A stretch of DNA of 64,000 bases from JAAFIP01 sp963775085. GTDB lineage: Bacteria; Pseudomonadota; Gammaproteobacteria; Burkholderiales; Burkholderiaceae_C. The first letter of the stretch is position 1. Each line of letters opens with the position of its first letter. Below, piece after piece: positions 14,860-23,456 of the stretch. The translations under genes were made by a program, and so were the position numbers. The notes beneath the pieces are model-generated. The model was not told where the DNA came from. It made no database searches and saw only the letters and a program-made list of their open reading frames with translations. The stretch is from contig CAVZHO010000010.1 in assembly GCA_963775085.1 (NCBI GenBank), positions 186,001 through 250,000 of the forward strand, written 5' to 3'.

Positions 14860-15579
14860 ATGCAATCACCATCCACACCTTCCCTGGAAGCACTCCCCAA
14901 AGTCGTCACGAGCAACCGCTGGTTTGCGGGTCTGAGTGCGCCGCAGCAAAGCGCGTTAATCCGCGCCTCACGCAGTGTCGTTCTGCGTGACGGTCAGTTA
15001 GCCTTGACCCAGGGTCAGTCGGTGCGTAAACGACGCGATGGCCTGATGCTGCTGGTCGATGGTGCATTGAAAGTGTCCTCCACCAGCGCAGCAGGACGCG
15101 AGGCGATTTTGACCTTGGTCTTTCCCGGACAGTGGTTTGGCGAACTGGCGGTGCTGGATGGCTCATCCCGTGAACGTGATGTCCGCAGTGTCGGGGTATC
15201 CGAAGTGCTGATCGTAGAGCCCGAAGCACTGACCGAATTGATGAAAGATGCCAGCTTTTTGCGCCATTTGGTCGAGCTGCTCACTGCCCGCACCCGCATG
15301 CTCCTGAGTTTGGTAGAAGACTTCAGTATGCGCTCGGCACGAGCGCGCACCGCACGCCGATTGGTGCTGCTCGCCCACCAGGACGATAGCCGATCGACCC
15401 AAGCGCGCAAAGATGTCATCATCTCCCACGACGCGTTGTCCTCCATGCTGGGCATGACACGCCAGACCTTGGCGCAACAGCTCAAAGTGCTGTCGGAGGT
15501 GGGCGCCATCGTGCAGGGCTACGGACGCATTGTCATTCTGTCGATGGTGCTGCTGATGGCCGAAGCCTCCGGCACCTAG
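14860..15579 (+). CDS. Crp/Fnr family transcription regulator
   Basis: Cytoplasmic DNA-binding regulator with an N-terminal cyclic-nucleotide-binding-type beta-roll (about residues 20-140, with GREAILTLVFPGQWFGELAV), a dimerisation helix, and a C-terminal winged helix whose recognition part is LSSMLGMTRQTLAQQLKVL. The effector is unclear. The N-terminus lacks the four Cys of FNR, and the roll has GELAVLDGSSRERDV where CRP would have an RxS-type cAMP contact. The length is 239 residues. It stands alone between glmU and an unknown gene, and its targets cannot be told from sequence. Confidence 0.85.
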   Translation: MQSPSTPSLEALPKVVTSNRWFAGLSAPQQSALIRASRSVVLRDGQLALTQGQSVRKRRDGLMLLVDGALKVSSTSAAGREAILTLVFPGQWFGELAVLDGSSRERDVRSVGVSEVLIVEPEALTELMKDASFLRHLVELLTARTRMLLSLVEDFSMRSARARTARRLVLLAHQDDSRSTQARKDVIISHDALSSMLGMTRQTLAQQLKVLSEVGAIVQGYGRIVILSMVLLMAEASGT

Positions 15580-15632
15580 GCTGCAAAACCTGACAACCGC
15601 CAGCCTGGCTGGCTAAAACACCCGAGGAAACC

Positions 15633-15687
15633 CTGGTTTTGTGTGATTTTTCGCACTAAACCAGCGCGCTGTTGCTTAAAATATAAT
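15633..15687 (+). promoter_or_regulatory. Stem-loop and -10 box upstream of the unknown/BLUF gene pair
   Basis: An imperfect stem-loop (CTGGTTTTGTG near 15633-15643 pairing with CACTAAACCAG at 15654-15664) is followed by a consensus TATAAT at 15682-15687. The -35 position is weak. It could be the promoter of the genes at 15848 and 16652, with the stem serving as terminator or operator after the Crp/Fnr gene. Confidence 0.4.
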
Positions 15688-15847
15688 GTAACGCAATGTG
15701 TTTGACTGGGGTGTAGTGGGTCCGTGGCTTTGCAGTGGTAATTGCATCGGCTGCGTCATAGCCGCTCAAGGGTAGTAGCCGTCAAGTGGCAAGAGCCAAG
15801 CACAACGCCTATCCAACACGCTTTGTGCTTGAGCCACCCCTGCTGAC

Positions 15848-16642
15848 ATGCTTGAAAAACTACTTCGACGATTAACTGGCCGCCATGCCAGAGCATTTTC
15901 TGCGCACAGTGGCTTTGACTCGCACTTCATCAGTGCAACCCACACCTCAACCCACGGTGTCGGTGATTCGCAACTCCGGCCTTTTCCCGCACGCAGTCCC
16001 GGCGCCTCACGGCGGTCCGGTCGCGGCGAACCTACATTGACTTGGGAGCGTGCCTGCAAAGCCCATTTTGAAGCCTGCGTTGACTCCACGCACCCACCCC
16101 AGTTGCCTGCCATTTTTTCCGCGTACTGCGGCGCACACGCTACCCTGGCCGAAGCCCTGTGGACAGAATACAAAAATAGCTACCACCCGTTGGTACACAT
16201 CCGTGGTCCGGATGGTTTGGTGGCGGTCCTCGATCAAGCCCAGCAACGTGTCTGGGTTCGCGCCGATGCCCATTACTGCGAACCCCATGCACTCATCTGG
16301 CAAGCAATGCCAGCAACTACTTCCCTCCCCGACACACCGCAGTTTCACAGCACTACCGTGCAGCATCTGCTCTGGTTTTTCGGTCAAGCAGTACCCCTGG
16401 CATCCCGGGCGCTGCCGGTGGGGATGGGAAGCGAGCCACTGCAATTGCGCCGCTTTCCGCCGGTTGCGCCGCAGGCTTTGGAGATGCGGCATCTGGCACT
16501 GCTGCGCCTGCTGAGCGCGGGTGCCCTGACGTTTGACCAGCTGCTGGCCCGCACCAGCGCAGGTGACCAGCAGTTTCTGTGCGCTGATCTGGCCTCTTTG
16601 TATTTCACCGGGTCCCTGGTGCTGTTGACCGCCACATCCTGA
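15848..16642 (+). CDS. Unknown protein upstream of a BLUF photoreceptor
   Basis: I do not recognise this 264-residue protein. The first 55 residues are basic and low in complexity. The middle has AHFEACVDSTHPPQLPAIFS and a hydrophilic region. The C-terminal 60 residues (MRHLALLRLLSAGALTFDQL) look like a helical bundle with a winged-helix flavour. There is no signal peptide or membrane helix. The ATG at 15848 is the first start after a good -10 box. The gene ends nine bases before the BLUF gene and is probably cotranscribed with it, so a role as partner of the light sensor is possible but unproven. Confidence 0.6.
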   Translation: MLEKLLRRLTGRHARAFSAHSGFDSHFISATHTSTHGVGDSQLRPFPARSPGASRRSGRGEPTLTWERACKAHFEACVDSTHPPQLPAIFSAYCGAHATLAEALWTEYKNSYHPLVHIRGPDGLVAVLDQAQQRVWVRADAHYCEPHALIWQAMPATTSLPDTPQFHSTTVQHLLWFFGQAVPLASRALPVGMGSEPLQLRRFPPVAPQALEMRHLALLRLLSAGALTFDQLLARTSAGDQQFLCADLASLYFTGSLVLLTATS

Positions 16643-16651
16643 GCCCACACC

Positions 16652-17149
16652 GTGCAGCCCCGCAACACCAGGACACCCACCACAGCCGCTGCACAGCCGC
16701 TGCTGCGCCTGATGTATTGCAGCATCAGCGCACCGTCCATGACGCGCAAGGCCTTCGACGCCCTCAACACCACGGCCGTGGCCAACAATCTGGCGCGCGG
16801 CATCACGGGTACGTTGGTCACCGACAAGCGACTCAATATTCAACTGCTCGAGGGCCCTGCACCCGCCTTGCGCGCACTGTGGGAACGCATACAGGCGGAT
16901 ACCCGCCACCACTGTCTGGTGCAGTTATATGAAGAAGAGTTGGTAGGTCGGCGCTGGTTTCCAGACCGTCCCCTGCTGCTCGCCAGGGCCTCCCGGCCAG
17001 AAATGCTGGCCATGGTGCGCAGCGCCTATCTCCAATTGGGCACCCAATCCAAACCGGCGTGGTCGCAAAGTATTGCGCCCTTGATGATTTTGATGGACGG
17101 TGAGTTCAGCCCTGCCTATACCGATGCATCGCGCGAACAGACCATTTAG
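16652..17149 (+). CDS. BLUF-domain blue-light sensor protein
   Basis: Predicted flavin-binding blue-light receptor. The BLUF fold is clear: LLRLMYCSISA carries the conserved Tyr, NNLARGITGTLV carries the flavin-contacting Asn, NIQLLEG carries the conserved Gln, and DTRHHCLVQL ends the core. A helical C-terminal cap of about 60 residues contains a Trp (PAWSQS). There is no output domain, so it belongs to the short BLUF proteins that act through a partner. The GTG start at 16652 is needed because the first beta strand lies before the only nearby ATG (16712). It follows the unknown gene by nine bases. Confidence 0.87.
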   Translation: MQPRNTRTPTTAAAQPLLRLMYCSISAPSMTRKAFDALNTTAVANNLARGITGTLVTDKRLNIQLLEGPAPALRALWERIQADTRHHCLVQLYEEELVGRRWFPDRPLLLARASRPEMLAMVRSAYLQLGTQSKPAWSQSIAPLMILMDGEFSPAYTDASREQTI

Positions 17150-17181
17150 CCAAGGGAACCCGTGACCCAAACCCGCAAGGT

Positions 17182-18090
17182 CTAGGATTTGGGCAAACGC
17201 GCCAGCAGCACAATCCCGGTGATCACCACCAGCGCCCCCAGCATCTGCGAGGCCGACAGGCTTTGCCCCAGGAACACCCAGGCCAGTGCGAGAGCGGCCA
17301 CCGGCTCGATATTCATGGCGCTGGCGTTGCGCGCCATGTCCAGGCGCGGCATCCAGATAAACCACAGCGAAAACGCGGTGCCGTAGCACACCACCAAACC
17401 CACCAAGCCCCACCAGCCGGGCGCATTGTGCGGCCAGGTCATGCCGCCGGGCAGCAGCCCCGCCTGGCCCACGCCCAGCATGCAGACAAACACCAGCGAC
17501 ATGGCCCACTGGCTGCGCAGCACGCCGGGCACGCTGGGCATGCGGTTCTCGGTCACCCATAAGGCGCTGGCAATCAGCACAGCCGCCGCCAAGGCAAACG
17601 CCACGCCAGCGGCAAAACCCGGTTGCTGCGCGACCTGGCCCTGCAACCGCGTCCAGGTGTCCAGTGCCAGCGCCAGGCCCAGCAAGATCACGCCCATATA
17701 CAGCACCGCCTTGGCGCTGGGACGTTTACCGCCGAGCACCCAGGTCAGCAGCGCATAGACGATCGGCATGGTGTTAAATACCAACAGCGCCAGCGCCACC
17801 GGAATACGCGCCACGGCCGAATACAAACACAGGCTTTGCAGGGCAATCAAACCACCCGAGAGCAGCACCCAGCCGATGTGGGGGCGCTGCGCTGGCAAGC
17901 GCACCCCCTGCCAGGCAATCACCGCCAGCAGCACCAGCGCCGTGACCCCCGAACGCGCCAGAATCGCCGTGGTGATGCCCACCCCGTTATCAAAAGCCAC
18001 CCGCGCGGCCACATGGTTGGCACCAAAGCAGATACCCAGGCCGAGCAACAACAAAATGGCGGTAGGGCGGGAAAAGGGAGTGGTTTGCAT
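17182..18090 (-). CDS. EamA/DMT-family transporter
   Basis: Integral membrane exporter of the drug/metabolite superfamily, with two EamA repeats and about ten membrane segments across 302 residues (for example ILLLLGLGICFGANHVAARV at the start). The substrate is unknown; amino acids or metabolites are common. It lies downstream of an Lrp/AsnC regulator on the same strand, a pairing often seen for amino-acid exporters. The 82-base gap between them holds a dispersed repeat, so regulation by that Lrp protein is an inference from position only. Confidence 0.85.
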   Translation of the reverse strand: MQTTPFSRPTAILLLLGLGICFGANHVAARVAFDNGVGITTAILARSGVTALVLLAVIAWQGVRLPAQRPHIGWVLLSGGLIALQSLCLYSAVARIPVALALLVFNTMPIVYALLTWVLGGKRPSAKAVLYMGVILLGLALALDTWTRLQGQVAQQPGFAAGVAFALAAAVLIASALWVTENRMPSVPGVLRSQWAMSLVFVCMLGVGQAGLLPGGMTWPHNAPGWWGLVGLVVCYGTAFSLWFIWMPRLDMARNASAMNIEPVAALALAWVFLGQSLSASQMLGALVVITGIVLLARLPKS

Positions 18091-18113
18091 GGTGCCTTTG
18101 GGATGTGATGATA

Positions 18114-18172
18114 GCTATATATTTAATAGCTGCTTACGTCCTATCGTATAGGACTACAGGCTTATTTCCCTG
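18114..18172 (+). repeat. Dispersed repeat copy between the Lrp and DMT genes
   Basis: A near-consensus copy with GCTATATATTTAATAGCTG, CTTACGTCC, TATAGGACTACAGG and a TTTCCCTG tail. It fills most of the gap between the Lrp stop and the transporter start and ends at the Lrp stop codon. Confidence 0.9.
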
Positions 18173-18667
18173 TTATTTCAGCGACAACCGGGGTTCAAAC
18201 TTGCTACGCAGCAGGCTAAAGAAGGCTTTGACGTTACGTACCTGTGCATCACTGGTAAACACGCGCTGCACCAGGGCCAGGTAGTCGCCCATGTCCCGCA
18301 CATGCACCATCAGCACAAAGTCGGGCCCCGGGCTGACGCGGTAGCACTGCTGCACGGCGGCCTCGGGCGTAATACGCGCTTCAAACGCGCGCAGCACTTC
18401 TTCGTTTTGCTGGGTGAGGGTAACTTCCACAATCGCCGTCAGGCCGTGACCGATCAGGGGCTTGAGTTTGTCGGCGCTCAAAATGGCAATCTGCCGCTCG
18501 ATCAGACCCGCATCCGTCAGCCTTTTCACCCGGCGCAAGCAGGTGGGCGGCGAGACATGCACGCGCTCGGCCAAGGCTTGGTTGCTTTGCGATGCGTTGG
18601 TTTGCAGCTGGTCCAGAATTTTCAGATCAATGTCATCCAGTGCAAATGTTGGGATCGATAATTCCAT
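18173..18667 (-). CDS. Lrp/AsnC family transcription regulator
   Basis: DNA-binding regulator of the feast/famine family. The N-terminal helix-turn-helix begins LDDIDLKILDQLQTNA and includes VHVSPPTCLRRVKRLTDAGL. The C-terminal RAM ligand-binding domain contains PGPDFVLMVHVRDMGDYLAL. The length of 164 residues is normal. It is divergent from glmS, with a very AT-rich 166-base interval, and precedes a DMT exporter that may be its target. The ligand is unknown but usually an amino acid. Confidence 0.92.
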   Translation of the reverse strand: MELSIPTFALDDIDLKILDQLQTNASQSNQALAERVHVSPPTCLRRVKRLTDAGLIERQIAILSADKLKPLIGHGLTAIVEVTLTQQNEEVLRAFEARITPEAAVQQCYRVSPGPDFVLMVHVRDMGDYLALVQRVFTSDAQVRNVKAFFSLLRSKFEPRLSLK

Positions 18668-18833
18668 AAAACAATATTAAATGAAATAAATAACTTTTCT
18701 ACAATTTTTATGAAATTTAATACCATTAAATTGCATAAATTAAATACATATTTTTCACCACCCAGCATACCATCCAGCCCATTCGCCCACCCAGCGCGGG
18801 CTCCAGGTCAACCCCAACAGCAAGGAATCTCCT
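18668..18833. promoter_or_regulatory. AT-rich divergent promoter region of lrp-like gene and glmS
   Basis: Nearly all of the first 90 bases are A or T, in contrast to the GC-rich genes on both sides. Several -10-like hexamers occur (TACAAT near 18698, TTAAAT near 18740). Lrp proteins prefer such curved AT tracts, so autoregulation is plausible. Individual sites cannot be fixed by eye. Confidence 0.5.
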
Positions 18834-20735
18834 ATGTGCGGCATCGTCGGCGCGGTTTCTACCCGCAATATCGTCCCCGTCCTCGTCCAAGGCCTGCAGC
18901 GCCTGGAATACCGTGGCTATGACTCCTGCGGCGTGGCGGTGCACGCGGGCGGCCTCAAGCGCGCCCGCACCACCAGCCGCGTCGCCGAGCTGGACGCGCA
19001 AATAGCCAGCGACAAAGCCGCAGGGCAGGCCTTTGAGGGCCACACCGGTATCGCCCACACCCGTTGGGCCACGCACGGCGCGCCAGCGGTGCACAACGCG
19101 CACCCGCACTTTAGCCACGGCACGGGCGATGCGCTGGACAAGCCCGGCAAGGTCGCCTTGGTACACAACGGCATCATAGAAAACCACGAGCAATTGCGCA
19201 AAGCCCTGCAAGCCAAGGGCTATGTGTTTGTCAGCCAGACCGACACCGAAGTCATCGCCCATTTGGTCGACAGCCTGTACGACGGCGACATTTTTGAAGC
19301 CGTAAAAGCCGCCATCACCCACCTGCACGGGGCCTATGCGCTGGGTGTATTCCATAAGGACGAGCCGCAGCGCGTGATTGGCGCGCGCGCGGGCTCGCCC
19401 CTGATCCTGGGCGTGGGCGCAAAAGCCACCGGCAGTGCACAAGCCAACGAGAACTTCTTAGCCAGCGACGCGATGGCGCTGGCCGGAGTCACCGACCAAA
19501 TCGTCTACCTGGAAGAAGGCGACATTGTCGACGTGCAGCTAGGCAAATACTGGATCGTGGGCAAAGACGGCAAGGCCGCCCAGCGCGAAGTCAAAACCGT
19601 CAACGCCCACAGCGGCGCGGCCGAACTGGGGCCGTACCGCCACTACATGCAAAAAGAAATTTTTGAACAGCCGCGCGCCATCGGCGACACGCTGGAAGGC
19701 GTGGTGGGCATCACGCCCGAGCTGTTTGATGGGGCCAACCCGCGCCCCGGCGAGGGGGCCTTCAACACCTTCAAGGCCATCGACAGCGTGCTGATCCTGG
19801 CCTGCGGCACCAGCTTCTACAGCGGCAGCGTGGCCAAGTATTGGCTCGAATCGATTGCCAAAATCCCCTGCCAGGTCGAGATTGCCAGCGAATACCGCTA
19901 CCGTGACAGCGTGCCCAACCCCAACACCCTGGTGGTCACCATCACCCAGTCGGGCGAGACGGCCGACACGCTAGCCGCCCTCAAGCACGCGCGCGCGCAA
20001 GGCATGGAGCACACGCTGACCATCTGCAACGTCGCTACCAGCGCCATGGTGCGCGAGTGCAAGCACGCCTACATTACCCGCGCCGGTGTAGAGATTGGCG
20101 TGGCCTCCACCAAAGCATTTACTACGCAATTAGCAGGTTTGTTTTTGCTCACCCTGGCGCTGGCGCAAACCAAAGGCCGTTTGACGGAGAAGCAAGAGCA
20201 CGACTACCTGGCCGAGATGCGCCACCTGCCCGTCGCCCTGCAAAGCGTGCTGGCGCTGGAGCCGCAAATCATCGCCTGGGCCGAGCAATTTACCAAGTAC
20301 GAAAACGCCCTGTTCCTGGGCCGGGGCCTGCACTTCCCCATCGCGCTGGAAGGCGCGCTCAAGCTCAAAGAGATCACCTACATCCACGCCGAAGCCTATG
20401 CCGCCGGCGAGCTGAAACACGGCCCGCTGGCCCTGGTCACCAGCGCCATGCCAGTCGTCACCGTTGCGCCCAACGACGCGCTGCTGGAAAAGCTCAAAAG
20501 CAATATGCAGGAAGTGCGCGCCCGGGGCGGCGTGCTATACGTGCTGGCCGATGCCGACAGCCACATCGAAAACGCCGAAGGCATCCACGTCATCCGCATG
20601 CCCGAGCACTACGGCGCGCTATCGCCCATCTTGCACGTGGTGCCACTGCAATTGCTGGCGTACCACACGGCGTGTGCACGCGGCACGGATGTGGACAAGC
20701 CGCGCAATTTGGCGAAGAGTGTGACGGTCGAATAA
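18834..20735 (+). CDS. glmS: Glutamine-fructose-6-phosphate aminotransferase
   Basis: Makes glucosamine-6-phosphate from fructose-6-phosphate and glutamine, the first step toward UDP-GlcNAc. The N-terminal glutaminase domain starts MCGIVGAV with the catalytic Cys2 and has GHTGIAHTRWATHG. Two SIS isomerase domains follow (ACGTSFYSG, ITQSGETADT, STKAFTTQLAG). The C-terminus ends in the conserved KSVTVE. The 633 residues are slightly longer than usual because of small inserts in the glutaminase part (near GSAQANENF). A perfect 11-bp hairpin overlaps its stop codon. No glmS ribozyme is seen, as expected outside Gram-positives. Confidence 0.97.
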   Translation: MCGIVGAVSTRNIVPVLVQGLQRLEYRGYDSCGVAVHAGGLKRARTTSRVAELDAQIASDKAAGQAFEGHTGIAHTRWATHGAPAVHNAHPHFSHGTGDALDKPGKVALVHNGIIENHEQLRKALQAKGYVFVSQTDTEVIAHLVDSLYDGDIFEAVKAAITHLHGAYALGVFHKDEPQRVIGARAGSPLILGVGAKATGSAQANENFLASDAMALAGVTDQIVYLEEGDIVDVQLGKYWIVGKDGKAAQREVKTVNAHSGAAELGPYRHYMQKEIFEQPRAIGDTLEGVVGITPELFDGANPRPGEGAFNTFKAIDSVLILACGTSFYSGSVAKYWLESIAKIPCQVEIASEYRYRDSVPNPNTLVVTITQSGETADTLAALKHARAQGMEHTLTICNVATSAMVRECKHAYITRAGVEIGVASTKAFTTQLAGLFLLTLALAQTKGRLTEKQEHDYLAEMRHLPVALQSVLALEPQIIAWAEQFTKYENALFLGRGLHFPIALEGALKLKEITYIHAEAYAAGELKHGPLALVTSAMPVVTVAPNDALLEKLKSNMQEVRARGGVLYVLADADSHIENAEGIHVIRMPEHYGALSPILHVVPLQLLAYHTACARGTDVDKPRNLAKSVTVE

Positions 20736-20746
20736 TCGACCGTCAC
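20721..20746 (+). terminator. Perfect 11-bp hairpin across the glmS stop codon
   Basis: GTGACGGTCGA at 20721-20731 pairs exactly with TCGACCGTCAC at 20736-20746 across a four-base loop that contains the stop codon. There is no T-run after it, so it is either a weak terminator or a 3' stabilising stem. Confidence 0.6.
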
Positions 20747-20812
20747 AGTGCACCCATGGGTCGCGTGTATTGTATTGACTGGGCACTTTGTGGTTCTTGC
20801 GCCACCCTCGTT

Positions 20813-20851
20813 TTTATGTAAAAATGCAGTACTACTTCATATTTACATAAA
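20813..20851. promoter_or_regulatory. Operator-like inverted repeat before the DUF4143 ATPase
   Basis: TTTATGTAAA at 20813-20822 and TTTACATAAA at 20842-20851 are exact inverted 10-mers 19 bases apart, ending two bases before the ATG at 20854. Such placement suits a repressor site or a translation-blocking stem. Confidence 0.5.
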
Positions 20852-20853
20852 TT

Positions 20854-22038
20854 ATGGGCTTACAGCGCCACCTCTTTAACACCTTAATCCGCCGTGCCGA
20901 GCCTTATCCGGTGGTTACGTTAACCGGGCCGCGACAGTCGGGCAAAACGACGCTGTGCAGGCAAGCCTTCCCGCATTTGCCTTATGCCAATCTGGAGGAT
21001 GCCAACACCCGCCAGTTTGCGCAGACGGATCCGCGTGGTTTCTTGGCACAGTTTGCGCAAGGCGCCATTTTGGATGAGGTGCAGCGGTTACCCGATATTT
21101 TGTCGTCGGTGCAAGTGATGGTGGACGAGTGGCGCTTTGGCCAGCTTGCGGGCAATAGCAGCTTAGACAAACGTAAATTTATCCTCACAGGCAGCCAGCA
21201 GTTTGACCTGATGGATTCGGTACGTCAGTCCTTGGCAGGGCGCACCGCAGTGCTGCGGCTGCTGCCGCTATCTATGCTGGAGCTGCGTGCGGCGGGCTTA
21301 CCGCACAGCACGTCGCGCCTGCTGCATGCAGGAGGTTACCCTGCGGTGCATGCCCAGGGTATTGCGCCCGCAGATTTTTTTAACGATTATTTTGAAACCT
21401 ATATCCAGCGCGATTTAAGCGAGCTGGTGACGCTGCGCAACGTGCCTGAGTTTCGCCGCATGGTGCGGCTATGCGCGGGGCGGGTGGGGCAAATCGTTAA
21501 CTACCACAGCCTGGCCAATGACGTGGGTGTGTCGCAGCACACTATTGCCTCGTGGATCCATCTGCTAGAGACGGGCTATGTGGTGTTTTTGCTGCCGCCT
21601 TGGTTTGAAAATCTGGGCAAACGTTTAATCAAATCACCCAAGCTCTATTTTTATGACACCGGTTTGGCCACTTGGCTGATGGGCGTTAACTCAGCAGATC
21701 AGCTGGCCAGCCACCCGCTGCGTGGCCATTTGTTTGAGAACCTGGTGGTGACCGAGTTTGCCAAGTATTTTGAAAACCAGGGCGAACGCGCCCGCCTGCA
21801 TTTTTGGCGCGACAGCAATGGCCAAGAGGTGGACTTGGTGGTGGAAAACGGCGTGCAGGCAGGCCAACTGGGTTTGGTCGAAATCAAGTCCAGCCAAACC
21901 TACCACAGCGATTTTGCCAAAAGCCTGCGCCAGGTGGGCAAGCTGCTGGGCCAGCGGGTAGAGCGCCAGATGGTGGTGTATGGCGGTACAGAGCAGTATG
22001 TACGCGACGGTGTGGAAGTGGTGGGGCTACAGAGCTGA
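20854..22038 (+). CDS. AAA+ ATPase with DUF4143 domain
   Basis: Cytoplasmic P-loop ATPase of 394 residues. The N-terminal ATPase domain has Walker A TLTGPRQSGKTTL, Walker B AILDEVQRLP and sensor ILTGSQQF. The C-terminal DUF4143 half resembles a restriction-endonuclease fold, with FENLVVTEFAKYFENQG, then WRDSNGQEVDLVVE and LVEIKSSQTYHSDF, an apparent E-D-ExK nuclease-like motif. These proteins are widespread, move often between genomes and have no settled function. It stands alone after glmS with an inverted repeat at its start, so it may be an accessory insertion. Confidence 0.85.
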   Translation: MGLQRHLFNTLIRRAEPYPVVTLTGPRQSGKTTLCRQAFPHLPYANLEDANTRQFAQTDPRGFLAQFAQGAILDEVQRLPDILSSVQVMVDEWRFGQLAGNSSLDKRKFILTGSQQFDLMDSVRQSLAGRTAVLRLLPLSMLELRAAGLPHSTSRLLHAGGYPAVHAQGIAPADFFNDYFETYIQRDLSELVTLRNVPEFRRMVRLCAGRVGQIVNYHSLANDVGVSQHTIASWIHLLETGYVVFLLPPWFENLGKRLIKSPKLYFYDTGLATWLMGVNSADQLASHPLRGHLFENLVVTEFAKYFENQGERARLHFWRDSNGQEVDLVVENGVQAGQLGLVEIKSSQTYHSDFAKSLRQVGKLLGQRVERQMVVYGGTEQYVRDGVEVVGLQS

Positions 22039-22075
22039 ATGTGTTCTGCCTGTCGAAGGCACCTAACACACGTCC

Positions 22076-22855
22076 TCAATCCCGATACCCAGGCAGCTCC
22101 CGGTCCAGCACCCGCATCATCGCGTCAAAGAACAGGCGCTCTCGCTCCTCACGCGGGTGGCTGTCCTGCGGGTTGGGCATCTGCACGCGGTCAACCACCT
22201 CCTGGCTGAGCACGGCGAGTTGCTGGCCGGTGCCCGTGGCAGCGGCCATGGCGATCAGCTGCATGCGGCAGACGCGCTCCAGGCGGTAAATGCGCCGGTA
22301 GGCCTGTGCCACGGTGTCGCCCACCACCAGCACGCCGTGGTTTTTCATGAAGATGTAGTGGTTTTCGCCCAGCACGGCCGCCAGGCGCTCGCCCTCGTGC
22401 AGCGTGTCGGCCAGGCCGGTGTAGGTGTTGTCGTAGGCGATGTGGCCGTACAGAAAAGCCGAGGTCTGGGTCGTCGCATGCAGCCGGTTATCTTGCAGCA
22501 TATTCAGTGCCGTGGCCCAGGTCTGGTGGGTGTGCAGCACCACCTTGGCTCCCGTAATGCGGTGGATCGGCGCGTGAATGCAGCGGGCCGACAGCTCCAC
22601 CGGGCCTGAGCCTGCGAGCGTCTCGCCCGCCTCGTTGAACACCATCAGGTCGCTGGCTTTGGCCTCGGACCAGTGGATGCCAAAAGGCAGGATCAGGAAT
22701 TGGTCGTCTTTGCCCGGCACGCTGACCGTGAGGTGGTTGTCGATGCCTTCGTCAAGTTCATGCAAGGCCGCAAGCCTGTGCGCCGCCGCCAGTTGGATTT
22801 TGGCCTGGGCGACCAGGTCTTGGCTACGCGAAGCGGCGAGGGCGTGAACGGACAT
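22076..22855 (-). CDS. Class II aldolase/adducin family protein
   Basis: Predicted zinc-dependent aldolase of the class II aldolase/adducin fold (259 residues). It has GIDNHLTVSVPG, the metal-binding pair VVLHTHQTWATAL, and a third metal ligand in MKNHGVLVVGDTVAQAY. The catalytic acid position lies in the RCIHAPIH region. Relatives without a known substrate are common in Burkholderiales catabolic clusters. An AGGAGA ribosome site sits seven bases before the ATG. It is convergent with the DUF4143 ATPase and has no obvious pathway partner. Confidence 0.83.
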   Translation of the reverse strand: MSVHALAASRSQDLVAQAKIQLAAAHRLAALHELDEGIDNHLTVSVPGKDDQFLILPFGIHWSEAKASDLMVFNEAGETLAGSGPVELSARCIHAPIHRITGAKVVLHTHQTWATALNMLQDNRLHATTQTSAFLYGHIAYDNTYTGLADTLHEGERLAAVLGENHYIFMKNHGVLVVGDTVAQAYRRIYRLERVCRMQLIAMAAATGTGQQLAVLSQEVVDRVQMPNPQDSHPREERERLFFDAMMRVLDRELPGYRD

Positions 22856-23072
22856 GGCGGGTCTCCTGAAAGGTCGAAGGGCGGGGCGATTTGAAAAAAA
22901 TCGTTTGCAGATGTGGTTAGATTATTGCAAATAACCGGGCTGGGGGCACAGGTGCAATCCCGGCCGGCCTGGTGGAGCTGGCTCGCTATCAGGCTGATGG
23001 GGCCAAAGCAGGGGGGATCTAGACATCAAATCGGCATGTAGCCCTTTAAAAATGTGCGTAAACAGCTATTAA
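22856..23072. other. Non-coding gap leading into the accessory block
   Basis: No gene is visible here. The first 30 bases hold the aldolase ribosome binding site, a stretch with GATTTGAAAAAAATCG follows, and from 23024 a dispersed repeat copy fills the rest. Confidence 0.5.
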
Positions 23073-23080
23073 AAAATAGC
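23024..23080 (-). repeat. Dispersed repeat copy at the edge of the accessory block
   Basis: On the minus strand this reads GCTATTTTTTAATAGCTG, TTTACGC, a T-rich spacer, GGGCTACATGCCG and ATTTGATG, close to the consensus. It directly precedes a broken reading frame. Confidence 0.8.
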
Positions 23081-23309
23081 GAATGTAGAACAAAAACCAT
23101 ACTCCAATCACAGCTCCAACCCCTCGGGCCACTGGACGGTGCGCAACCAGATGTCAGTCAACGGCAAACGCGACGGTTTCACACTGGAAGACTTGCGCGC
23201 ATGCGCCAAAAACGCCTTGATGAAACACGGGATTGCCGTAACCATTGTGGAAGGACGCCGCTGGAGAAGGCGGCGGCTTGCGAGCCAAAGCGGTATTCCA
23301 GGAGTCTGA
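23073..23309 (+). pseudogene. Possible relic reading frame of unknown origin
   Basis: A 78-codon frame lies between two stops and has no start codon before its middle. It contains a protein-like stretch, GKRDGFTLEDLRACAKNAL followed by MKHGIAVTIVEGR, with ordinary codon use, and then turns into an Arg-rich nonsense tail. I do not recognise it. It begins inside a dispersed repeat copy and may be the remains of a gene cut by insertion of the repeat or of the neighbouring defence genes. Confidence 0.35.
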
Positions 23310-23365
23310 ATCGACTGCCCCAAAGCCGACATCTACTGCAGTTTTTAGGCAGTGCTGGTGACTGG

Positions 23366-23456
23366 CTGAAATGCAGCGACAGCCGACTTTCGTAGGGCGC
23401 CGGGCACTCCAACTCATGCACGCATGAGTTCGTGCCGAGTCGAAGCGCGGTTCTGG
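23366..23456. other. Palindrome downstream of the helicase gene
   Basis: The exact palindromic arms AACTCATG (23411-23418) and CATGAGTT (23423-23430) surround CACG, 27 bases beyond the stop of the minus-strand helicase gene. No T-run follows on that strand. CTGAAATGCAGCG at 23366-23378 recurs inverted at 27255-27267 on the far side of the nuclease gene. Confidence 0.45.

Noticed and set aside
18834..20735. A glmS ribozyme or riboswitch before glmS
   Set aside because: The leader is an AT-rich promoter region without the conserved core, and the ribozyme is confined mostly to Gram-positives.
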